From positions 62,001 through 126,000 of the forward strand of contig JABFGB010000015.1 in NCBI GenBank assembly GCA_013112715.1: 64,000 nt of DNA, written 5' to 3'. Both the position numbers and the translations under genes were made by a program. The notes under the pieces are model-generated. The model did no database searches. It saw only the letters and a list, made by a program, of their open reading frames with translations, and was not told the origin of the DNA. The stretch comes from Chloroflexota bacterium (GTDB lineage: Bacteria; Chloroflexota; Anaerolineae; Aggregatilineales; J027). Below, piece by piece: positions 35,462-43,334 of the stretch (positions are counted from its first letter, which is position 1; every line of letters begins with the position of its first letter).

Positions 35462-37477
35462 ATGAAATCCAGCTATCTGCATTTGTATCCGCGTCGTTTC
35501 GTGTCGCTGCTGCTGACGGTCTGCCTCTTACTCATGGTCGTTAGCTCGGCCTTTGCACAAGGCTTGGGCCAAACCTATACCTCATCCGACGGGTCTCTGA
35601 CCTTCAACTATCCCGATGGGTGGGTAACACAAGAATTGCTCCCCGGCTTCCTGTTTGTGGCGAGTTCGGAAGATGCTCTCGCGCGGGTGAATGGCGAATC
35701 GGAAGAAGACGGCCTACTGCCCGGCGATGTCGTGTATTACATCATTGGCCCAACCGCCGCCAAAGCTGCTTTTGATGCCGATCCTTCCGCCAGCGCGATG
35801 GACAACCTCGCTCTGCTCAGTGCATCCTTAGGGGAATCTTCCGACTCTGAAAACCCCACCACCCTCGGCGAACCTGCGGAGTTAACCATCGGCAATTTCG
35901 CTGCCGCCCGCGCCACCATCGCCTCACCCGATCTTGAAGGCTTGATCATCGCCCTCAAACCTTCCGATGATACGGTGATTCTGACCCTGCTGGCGACCCC
36001 TGTCGGCGAAACTGAATCCGCCGAACCCCAATTCCGGGCCGTGCTAGAAACCATTCAGTACACGCCCCCTGCCCCTCCCGAACCTGTTGAAGTGGGTGAT
36101 CTGGTCGTCAGCTTCGCCAGTGCTGATGGTCGTCTGACCGTTCAACTGCCCGAAGGCTGGGTGGGTCGTGAAAGTTACGGAGACTATGAACTCGCTAACA
36201 GCCAAGCGACTATTGATAAGTACGAAGAAGAATTCACGGTAGACCCCGGCAACGTCCTCGTTACCCTCATCACCCCCGATACCCTCAGCGACACCTATGA
36301 AGCGCCAACCGATGATCCGCAGGGGGCACTCGTCAAATTGGCTGAATATTGGGGCTTTGAAGGTGATATAACCCCGGTGGACGTATCCCGCGACGGCCTC
36401 ACCGCTTTTTCTATCACCAGCACCGACCTGTTTGGTTATTCCTATTTCCTGACCTTCATGCTCAATGATGAGGTTTTTGCCCTGCGCGTTACCTCTGCTT
36501 TTGGCGACGACCCCAGCATCTGGCAGGATGTCCTAATTGCCATCGCTCAGACCATCAGTTATCGTACCTTTGTCGCACCGGAAGCCGCCGCCACCATCAA
36601 TTGGCGTGTTCTACCCGATGCCAATACCGACCTCGCTTTTGTCGTGATTTCGCAGATAGAACTTGGGGCGGATGGTACGCTCTACGGGATGGATTTATCG
36701 TCCGGTTCGGTCTATACCATTGCCCTTGATGGCACGCTAACGACTGTCCTTTCAGCCGTCAATTTCACCGCATCTACGTACAGCAGCGATTTCGCTGTAG
36801 CCCCAGACGGCACCTTCTGGGTGACCGATTCGTCAGATTACAGCGTGCATCACTTTGGCGCCGATGGCAATGAAATTGGGACGATCCCCGGCGATCCCGA
36901 AAATCCGGCCTATACCACGCTAATTGAATTTGGCCCCGATGGCAATCTGTACGTACTCGATGGTGTCAAGAATCCTGACGATGAATTTGTCACCGATTCG
37001 CGCATTCGAGCCTTTGATGCGGCGGGCACGCAGGTGAAGGAAATCATTCTCGATGGCGGGGATGCCAGTTCGCCCACCGAATTCACTATCAGCCCGGATG
37101 GGAATTTCTATATCATCGGCTATTCGGCCATGATCGTCGCTGACCTTGAAGGCAATCTAGTCTCCGTCCCAGCGATTTTGCGCCCCGCGCTGCCAGCACA
37201 AATCGAATTTGCCGCCGATGGTTCACCCATCCTCAGCTTTGAAGTGACCGATTACAGCACCGACACGCCTGTGACCTATCGCAGCGTGGTGAAATATGGG
37301 CTGGATGGCCTACCCGTCGCCGCTTTTGGTACCGCCGCAGTGGACACCTCTGCCGTTCCCATGCCTGAAGGGGAACTCGTGCGGGTCAACGATCTGGCCG
37401 TCCTTCCCGATGGTAGCGTTGTCATCTCGGACGGCTACTACCCTTCGCAGCAGTTGATTAGCGTCACCTTCCCGTAA
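35462..37477 (+). CDS. Secreted protein with duplicated PsbP/DUF1795-like domains and an NHL-type propeller
   Basis: A 671-residue exported protein. Residues 1-33 are a signal peptide (basic start, RFVSLLLTVCLLLMVVSSAFAQ). Two copies of a beta-sandwich domain follow (first TYTSSDGSLTFNYPDGWVT, second SFASADGRLTVQLPEGWVG), then from about residue 385 a series of NHL-like blades (GADGTLYGMD, APDGTFWVTD, GPDGNLYVLD, SPDGNFYIIG). It is highly acidic. It may bind a surface polymer or partner protein; no enzymatic motif is seen. A ribosome-binding site AAGGAG is 7 bases before the ATG. Confidence 0.8.
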   Translation: MKSSYLHLYPRRFVSLLLTVCLLLMVVSSAFAQGLGQTYTSSDGSLTFNYPDGWVTQELLPGFLFVASSEDALARVNGESEEDGLLPGDVVYYIIGPTAAKAAFDADPSASAMDNLALLSASLGESSDSENPTTLGEPAELTIGNFAAARATIASPDLEGLIIALKPSDDTVILTLLATPVGETESAEPQFRAVLETIQYTPPAPPEPVEVGDLVVSFASADGRLTVQLPEGWVGRESYGDYELANSQATIDKYEEEFTVDPGNVLVTLITPDTLSDTYEAPTDDPQGALVKLAEYWGFEGDITPVDVSRDGLTAFSITSTDLFGYSYFLTFMLNDEVFALRVTSAFGDDPSIWQDVLIAIAQTISYRTFVAPEAAATINWRVLPDANTDLAFVVISQIELGADGTLYGMDLSSGSVYTIALDGTLTTVLSAVNFTASTYSSDFAVAPDGTFWVTDSSDYSVHHFGADGNEIGTIPGDPENPAYTTLIEFGPDGNLYVLDGVKNPDDEFVTDSRIRAFDAAGTQVKEIILDGGDASSPTEFTISPDGNFYIIGYSAMIVADLEGNLVSVPAILRPALPAQIEFAADGSPILSFEVTDYSTDTPVTYRSVVKYGLDGLPVAAFGTAAVDTSAVPMPEGELVRVNDLAVLPDGSVVISDGYYPSQQLISVTFP

Positions 37478-37516
37478 TCTTCCTTGTGTTCAGCGAAGGC
37501 TTTGGGATGGGGTCAG

Positions 37517-38434
37517 TCACTCCATCCTGTTAACCGATAGAAGGTGATATTCGGGCGGTGTCGTCAATGCGGCATCGCCCGTACTCTTATAAATCGGTGT
37601 GGACGATGGTCTCCGCATGAAATGGACAACCAACGATTGACCGCCCTTCCCCTCAAACGTCACCCACCATTCATCAGAAGGGAGAACCTCACTCCGCACA
37701 AAACGATAGGCGTCGTCATCCAGTCCTCCGGTGAACTGCCGTAGAAAGTATTCCGCTGCCTGAATCGGTTCAGCATACAGCGCCCGCCCCCGTAATTTCT
37801 CCAACCACACGCGCTGTTGACGGGTAGCCTCTGCCAATGAGTCAGCATCCTCAGCAAATAGATAGCCATACGTCAATCCGCTTGGCAAAATGACCGCCGT
37901 CCCCGCAAACCGATGCCCACCGATATGGGTAGTTTGCCACACCTGCACCCCGACTACCTGATTTAGGCCGTCAAACAGCGCCCGCCCATATTTCGCACAG
38001 GAAATGTCACGCTTGCCGTTGGTACACACCAGATAGATCGGCTCGGATTGCAGCAACCTGTCAAATTCCGCTTTTCCGGCGACCATGCCTGCCACATCTA
38101 CCGCCAACAGTGCCTCATAATTGGGGATATGTAGACGATACAACCGCGAATTTCCCATATCCGATGCCACTGCCACGATAAACGTATACCCGTCGGCACG
38201 GATAGGTTCATTTCCTCGCCGGATAAATTGCACCCGTCCATTGGATACGACGCCACATTGGGTTTGCAGCCATGTCTGCACCTCAGTGGGCAGTTCATTT
38301 TCATCCGTCGCGTTTTTGCCCCATGGCCTTGTATATTCCAACAACAGCCACACCCCCACCTGTGAGGCCGTCCCAAACAATTGTGAATTGGCCTGCCGCG
38401 AATAATCCGCACAGAGCATCAGCGAATCGCTCAT
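37517..38434 (-). CDS. Sucrase/ferredoxin-like (Suc_Fer-like) protein
   Basis: A 305-residue protein of the thioredoxin-like ferredoxin family (PF06999). The cluster region is LVCTNGKRDISCAKYG near residues 145-160, followed by TTHIGGHRFAGTAVILPSG with the two His that complete a [2Fe-2S] site in AIM32-like proteins. The N-terminal third resembles the first half of the same family. A cytoplasmic electron-transfer role is likely but no partner is visible nearby. Confidence 0.85.
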   Translation of the reverse strand: MSDSLMLCADYSRQANSQLFGTASQVGVWLLLEYTRPWGKNATDENELPTEVQTWLQTQCGVVSNGRVQFIRRGNEPIRADGYTFIVAVASDMGNSRLYRLHIPNYEALLAVDVAGMVAGKAEFDRLLQSEPIYLVCTNGKRDISCAKYGRALFDGLNQVVGVQVWQTTHIGGHRFAGTAVILPSGLTYGYLFAEDADSLAEATRQQRVWLEKLRGRALYAEPIQAAEYFLRQFTGGLDDDAYRFVRSEVLPSDEWWVTFEGKGGQSLVVHFMRRPSSTPIYKSTGDAALTTPPEYHLLSVNRME

Positions 38435-38503
38435 AATGAATGAATATCCTTACTCGTTAATCGCGTTATGGAGGTTTATTCTAACGCATGAAAAGGGGTA
38501 TTA

Positions 38504-38540
38504 AAGCCCCCTCCCAATGAATGCCTTGGGGAGGGGTTTT
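38504..38540 (-). terminator. Stem-loop downstream of the secreted-protein gene
   Basis: CCCCCTCCCAA (38507-38517) pairs with TTGGGGAGGGG (38526-38536) around an 8-base loop. On the - strand CTTTAAT follows, a weak T-run, while TTTT follows on the + strand. It sits 21 bases after the stop of the gene at 38561 and probably ends that transcript. Confidence 0.6.
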
Positions 38541-38560
38541 GGGGGTAGGGACAAGGTTAT

Positions 38561-39391
38561 TTATTCGCTGGCGGGCGCTGTCGCATCAATATTCAGCCCA
38601 ATGCTGCTGGCATCAGGCCGACCTCCGCGACACAGCAGCACGACATTGCCATCGGCACGCACGCGATAGCTGTATACCCATCCGTTAACCGTCAAGGTAA
38701 TGCGATAGGCCAGCGTGTCGCGCACGTCATACGTCACTCCGCCGCCCTGTGGACAGCCCAAACTGGCATCGTTATAGACCACTGACAACCAGCGATAGAA
38801 CACTCGGGGAAAATCCTCCGTGTCGGGGTCGTCATCGGCTTCGGGTGGATCATCTGCCAGCGCAACCGTAATGGTTTGGCCCAATTCTAAAAAGCCCGAC
38901 AAGTGGCGCATGGCGATATTGGTGGCGCTTGTCCCGTCAATCGTCGCCCCGATGCCGCGTGGGGAACCGTTCCAATCCACTTCACGTCCACTTTGGCAGC
39001 GAATGACTGGGCTGGCATCCATATTGGTGCGGAACTCATAGCGTCGCCCATTTAAAGTAATCAGCACGCGGAACCCCACGCTCCCGATAATGGTTTCATT
39101 GTCATCCATGATGCGGGACGTGCAGCTAACCGGGCCATCGCGCAAATCCAGCCCTTGAAATTCATAGCTGGCGACAAAGGGCCGATTTAATTCACCCAAA
39201 TCGAGTTCGGCGGTATACAGCGGTGGGCTAATCCCCACATAGTTACTAAATTCGTACAGCACTTGATTGATAATCGAGGCTTGGGCCTCGGCGCGTTTTG
39301 GTGCAAAAGGTTGATGATTGGCGTGGGGCACAAGTCCGACGACCAGCGCAATAGTCGCCGCCAAAACCAATAGTCGCAATAGTCGGGTCAT
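38561..39391 (-). CDS. Secreted protein of unknown function
   Basis: A 276-residue exported protein. The ATG at 39389-39391 has AGGAGGG seven bases upstream; it opens a signal peptide (MTRLLRLLVLAATIALVVG). The mature part has two similar halves, each with a Cys pair and an RITLTVNG/RVLITLNG strand (YEFRTNMDASPVIRCQSG, and YSYRVRADGNVVLLCRGG), suggesting an internal duplication. No known domain is recognised. Confidence 0.68.
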   Translation of the reverse strand: MTRLLRLLVLAATIALVVGLVPHANHQPFAPKRAEAQASIINQVLYEFSNYVGISPPLYTAELDLGELNRPFVASYEFQGLDLRDGPVSCTSRIMDDNETIIGSVGFRVLITLNGRRYEFRTNMDASPVIRCQSGREVDWNGSPRGIGATIDGTSATNIAMRHLSGFLELGQTITVALADDPPEADDDPDTEDFPRVFYRWLSVVYNDASLGCPQGGGVTYDVRDTLAYRITLTVNGWVYSYRVRADGNVVLLCRGGRPDASSIGLNIDATAPASE

Positions 39392-39564
39392 CTCAAAAAT
39401 CCCTCCTGAGGTGAGGCGCAATATCCAGTAGTATAGTCTAACGTGCCATTTTAGGGAACACGCCAACGTTTTCTCAACGCTTGCCATCGGCCCGCGTCAG
39501 TCAATTGTCAGCTTTCCCCACTTTATCAAGACGCCCGTGCCCCGCCATCGTTACATTTGCATTT

Positions 39565-39593
39565 TCGTAGGGGTGCGGTCTGTGACCCATCCC
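39565..39593. repeat. Degenerate GTAGGGG-type intergenic palindrome
   Basis: CGTAGGGGTGCGGTCTGTGA followed by CCCATCCCG resembles the short palindromes clustered at 45527-45690, with a poorer right arm. It lies in the 267-base space before the TPR gene, where nothing else is seen. Confidence 0.45.
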
Positions 39594-39658
39594 GCGTGTA
39601 ATTCTTGTAGAATAATTTATGACGAATCCCAGAAAATTGATGCGGATAGGATAGGCAC

Positions 39659-40381
39659 TTGGACGAAAAACGGGATGTAAAATTTTATTTCGAAAGATCA
39701 GAGGAACGCCTAAAGAATGGTCAAATTGGCGGTGGCCTCGCTGATTTGGATTACGCTATTCGCCTTGACCCTAATTTTTTGGAAGGCTATCGGAGACGGG
39801 CCGAATTTCGGTACGATGGCAAAGAATATCAGTTAGCCATTGAAGATTTGACCAAAATCATCGAATTGAGTGATGATATAGATGAAATCGCCGACTGTCG
39901 CAAGAAAAGAGCTATATGTTATGAGCACGTCGGGTTGTATTGGGAACTGGTAAAGGACTTAGATTGGCTTATTGAAAACGGATTTGGGACGGTCACTCGT
40001 TATGATTGGCGCGGGCTGCATAAATTCAGAGCCGGGGATTTCGAAGCTGCCATTCGAGATTTTAGCGAGGCATATAAAATGTCTCCCGACATCAGTACGT
40101 ATTTATTGCAGCGAGGGTACAGCTACTATTATGCACACCGTTATGAAGAAGCAATTCAAGACTTTAACACCATTCTAGAATCATACGAATCCCACCCGCT
40201 GTTTTTGCGGGCAGTTTATATTTGGCGTGGCAGAACCTATTTCAAAATGGGCGAACACGACAAAGCCTTGAAGGACTTTAACGAAGAATTGCGCCTTATT
40301 GGGAATGAACCATTCTCAAGCGCCCTTGCCTATATGCAACAACATCATCCACAAGATTTAGTGGATGATAAACCCAGTTAG
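39659..40381 (+). CDS. TPR-repeat protein
   Basis: A 240-residue soluble protein with about five tetratricopeptide repeats (GLADLDYAIRLDPNFLEGYR, YQLAIEDLTKIIELSDD, GDFEAAIRDFSEAYKMSPD, RYEEAIQDFNTILESY, GEHDKALKDFNEELRLIG). The start is a TTG at 39659-39661: an in-frame stop lies 12 bases upstream and AGGATAGG precedes it. No signal peptide. It is likely a protein-interaction scaffold; the neighbours give no clue to the partner. Confidence 0.75.
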   Translation: MDEKRDVKFYFERSEERLKNGQIGGGLADLDYAIRLDPNFLEGYRRRAEFRYDGKEYQLAIEDLTKIIELSDDIDEIADCRKKRAICYEHVGLYWELVKDLDWLIENGFGTVTRYDWRGLHKFRAGDFEAAIRDFSEAYKMSPDISTYLLQRGYSYYYAHRYEEAIQDFNTILESYESHPLFLRAVYIWRGRTYFKMGEHDKALKDFNEELRLIGNEPFSSALAYMQQHHPQDLVDDKPS

Positions 40382-40390
40382 TAGGATTTC

Positions 40391-40432
40391 GTCACCACCC
40401 CAATCGCCTAGCCAGCGTAGACGACCCGCCCC
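40391..40432 (+). repeat. 42-bp direct repeat, copy 1
   Basis: The 42 bases from GTCACCACCCCAATCGCC to GACGACCCGCCCC occur again, identical, at 41200-41241. The two copies bracket the membrane-protein gene at 40483-41181. Confidence 0.85.
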
Positions 40433-40482
40433 TCTTGAAATCCTGTACATGATGAACAGGAAATCTCAAAGGCTGTGAAAAT

Positions 40483-41181
40483 ATGGACAAACTTCAAAGG
40501 TTATCACTCCACTGGTCTAAATTATCTACCACAGACCACATTCTAATTGTGTGTTTTGGCTCAATAGTCGTCTCCATGATTTGTATTGGGATAGCACTTG
40601 TGGGCGGCAGGGAAATTAACTCATATCTTCGTGAATATGACGAAAGATTAGTGAGGATGGACGACAGCGCCAACTACATATTGGACTTCCGGGCAATACT
40701 TGGTTCGGATTGGCAGACCTCACAGGGAATTCAACGAGACCGTGAGGATTTGCGAGGGCCGAGTCGAGCCATCGCGGGTCGTTCAAGAGTATTTGGATGG
40801 AACATGCCAAATCAGGTTGCCCTGATTGATTATCACATAATCACCTATACCAATGAAGAAAAGGCTGAAGATAGATACTACTCACAAAAACAGTGGATAT
40901 TTAAGTACCAAATGGGAATCCCGCCTGAAGTTCAGCAGTTCCCATGGAAGCGACAAAATTTAGCCAGTGTGACAATCAGTGCTGACAAATTCTATATGGC
41001 CCACAGAGAAATCTTTGACTCCGCTGGGCAGTTAATGAGCCAAGAGTATACAGGGTTATTCCTATACAACAATCATATTGTCTACATTAATATATCGACG
41101 CGATCATTGTACATTGATTATTTATCGGAAGAACAAATAACCCAAATCTACAGAGCCATTGATGAAAGAATGCGACCTTAG
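40483..41181 (+). CDS. Single-pass membrane protein of unknown function
   Basis: A 232-residue protein with one membrane helix (about residues 19-42, HILIVCFGSIVVSMICIGIALV) near the N-terminus and an extracytoplasmic domain of about 185 residues. The domain has no recognised motif; it is rich in aromatic residues (YHIITYTNEEKAEDRYYSQK). The gene and its promoter region sit between two identical 42-bp repeats, which suggests that it arrived, or was duplicated, as a unit. Confidence 0.6.
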   Translation: MDKLQRLSLHWSKLSTTDHILIVCFGSIVVSMICIGIALVGGREINSYLREYDERLVRMDDSANYILDFRAILGSDWQTSQGIQRDREDLRGPSRAIAGRSRVFGWNMPNQVALIDYHIITYTNEEKAEDRYYSQKQWIFKYQMGIPPEVQQFPWKRQNLASVTISADKFYMAHREIFDSAGQLMSQEYTGLFLYNNHIVYINISTRSLYIDYLSEEQITQIYRAIDERMRP

Positions 41182-41199
41182 CCAGCATAAAGTGTTTTT

Positions 41200-41241
41200 G
41201 TCACCACCCCAATCGCCTAGCCAGCGTAGACGACCCGCCCC
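41200..41241 (+). repeat. 42-bp direct repeat, copy 2
   Basis: Identical to 40391-40432, 809 bases away. It begins 18 bases after the stop codon of the enclosed membrane-protein gene. Confidence 0.85.
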
Positions 41242-41316
41242 ACACCCAATTTTGATTTCACGGTACAATCGGAAAAACGCGCAACTCGATTGGTGGCAAA
41301 TTAAAGGGTGTGGGCC

Positions 41317-43137
41317 ATGCTTGGCAGATTCAAAAAATGGTTTCGGCTGGTTTTAATCCTTCTAGCACTCACCTTGGCGGCCTGTCGTCAGACCCTTGAA
41401 GGTGAACGCACCCCCACCGTCGCGCCGACCAATTCGCCCAATGTGACGCGCATCGCTCAACTGCCGACCCGCACCCCCATTCCGAGTCGAACGGCCTCCG
41501 ATACGCCCCTCCCTGCGTCAGCGACTGCCACCTCAAGTTTGACCGGAGCGCCTGTGCCGACCTTGACCGCCAGCTACACCCTCACCCTCACCTTGACGCC
41601 CCGCCCCACCGATACAGCATCCGTCACGCCCTCCACTACCGCCAGCGTCACCATTCCGCCGACAGCCTTCCCGACCCTGACTAATACCGCGACGATTACC
41701 CGTACCTTTACGATCACTCCGTCGCCGATTCCATCCCGCACCGCAACCGTCACCCGTACCGATACACCATTGCCCACCGATACGCCGCGCCCCACGTTTA
41801 CCTTTACACCAACGGCAACTTCGACGTTTACCGCGTCGCCGACGTATTCCACCACACCAAGCCGGACACCCTCACCAACCGCGACATTTACGCCATCGCG
41901 CACGCCGTCGCCGCGCCCAACTAATACACCGAGCGGGACCCCTAGTCCGACGCTTGGCCCAACGAATACCCCCACCCCAACGCCGAGCATCAGCCGCACG
42001 CCTAATCCGGATGAGGCGACCCTCGTGCTGCCGAATTCCACACGCAGTGTGCCATCCACCAGCACGCCCTTGCCCACTTTTACCTTTACGCCGTTCCCAA
42101 GCGCGACACAGGGCTTCGTCATCCCGCCAACAGTCACACTCGCTGGGGGGGGCGGATTCGCTACTGTGACACCGTTTGGCGGCGGCAGTTCCGGCATCAT
42201 CCCTAGCTCATCGTCCGGCGAACAATCGGGCGTAGTGGTACGTACCGATGCGGGGGTGCTGCAATCCGCTAATGGGGAACCGCTCGGTATCGCCTATGAT
42301 GTTGGGCCACAGGGTCAAGAGGCCATTTTTGTCCTCGAAGGCGACATCTACCAGATGTATATCAGCGGTTTCCGGCTCAACCGCTCACCCGCCAGTGAGT
42401 TCGGCATGGGGCAGTCGGTGCGGGTGGTATACGCCAAATATGATTGGGGCGGGGGTCGCATCGCGCTGGTGCTGAACGCCGACCAAGCTGTGACCGATCA
42501 AGGTGGGGTATGGGTGGTGGACATCAATACCCAAGAAGGCCGTCAGGTCATGCGGAATGACTGGGAGAACACGGCCCGTGAAGCCATTTGGTCGCCAGAT
42601 GGCTCGAACTTGATTATCCGCATGAATACCCCGGCTGGCCCAGCCAACACCTTTATCACCGCCGGACAGGATGCTAATGCCGGATTCCAGCGCTATCCCT
42701 ATGCCAATGCCACATGGTCAGCCGATGGCACGTCGGTTATTTTCAGCGGGGCACAGCACGGCGGGGGCGCGGTTTTGGGCTATGTGTCCCTGTATGATCC
42801 CAACCATATCTTCCATGCGGTTGATTTTTCCGCCGCCGGGTCGTGGACAGAGGCCGCTACCGAGATTTCGCCCGGACGCCTCGTATTTTTGGCTGGGCCG
42901 GGGCCAAGTGGGCCATTCCGCCTGTATGTCATGAATGTCGGGGGGACACCAACCGCCCTATCTGCGCCGATTAATGGGCAGGTGATTTCATGGCAGTGGA
43001 ATAACAGCCGATCCGCCCTATTGGTGCTGGTGGATGGCTCGGATGGGCGGCGGGTGTATGTGATGGGGACGGACGGCAGTGTGCGCGACGCGACCCCGGC
43101 CAACGCTTATCCGACTCGCGTTGAGTGGCGAAATTAA
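41317..43137 (+). CDS. Lipoprotein with long Thr/Pro linker and a TolB-like propeller
   Basis: A 606-residue exported lipoprotein. The lipobox LAAC ends a short signal (RLVLILLALTLAAC). Residues of about 25-290 are a low-complexity linker of TPT, TPS and TAT repeats, likely glycosylated and wall-spanning. The remaining 300 residues form a beta-propeller of the TolB/WD40 type (EAIWSPDGSNLIIRM, NATWSADGTSVIFSG). The ATG at 41317 has AAGGG eight bases upstream; a GTG three codons earlier is an alternative. A long open frame on the opposite strand is an artefact of the repeat composition. Confidence 0.78.
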   Translation: MLGRFKKWFRLVLILLALTLAACRQTLEGERTPTVAPTNSPNVTRIAQLPTRTPIPSRTASDTPLPASATATSSLTGAPVPTLTASYTLTLTLTPRPTDTASVTPSTTASVTIPPTAFPTLTNTATITRTFTITPSPIPSRTATVTRTDTPLPTDTPRPTFTFTPTATSTFTASPTYSTTPSRTPSPTATFTPSRTPSPRPTNTPSGTPSPTLGPTNTPTPTPSISRTPNPDEATLVLPNSTRSVPSTSTPLPTFTFTPFPSATQGFVIPPTVTLAGGGGFATVTPFGGGSSGIIPSSSSGEQSGVVVRTDAGVLQSANGEPLGIAYDVGPQGQEAIFVLEGDIYQMYISGFRLNRSPASEFGMGQSVRVVYAKYDWGGGRIALVLNADQAVTDQGGVWVVDINTQEGRQVMRNDWENTAREAIWSPDGSNLIIRMNTPAGPANTFITAGQDANAGFQRYPYANATWSADGTSVIFSGAQHGGGAVLGYVSLYDPNHIFHAVDFSAAGSWTEAATEISPGRLVFLAGPGPSGPFRLYVMNVGGTPTALSAPINGQVISWQWNNSRSALLVLVDGSDGRRVYVMGTDGSVRDATPANAYPTRVEWRN

Positions 43138-43334
43138 TTCATTCGACGTATAAGTGATAATATAAATCTTTCGAAGTTGAGACTATTAAACGGGGTGCAT
43201 TTGTCAAGTGGTGTCATTGATTATGGCGGAAGGTTATAATTGTCCGTTAGGATTGGGAAAATGTGGTAGGTCAGTGATTTGCTAAAATGAGTGTGGCGCT
43301 GTACCCTCGCTCGCTGCAAAGTAGGAAAACAACG

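Noticed and set aside
41574-42200. 208-codon Val/Gly-rich open frame opposite the Thr/Pro linker
   Set aside because: It is the antisense of a Thr/Pro repeat; composition alone creates the open frame.
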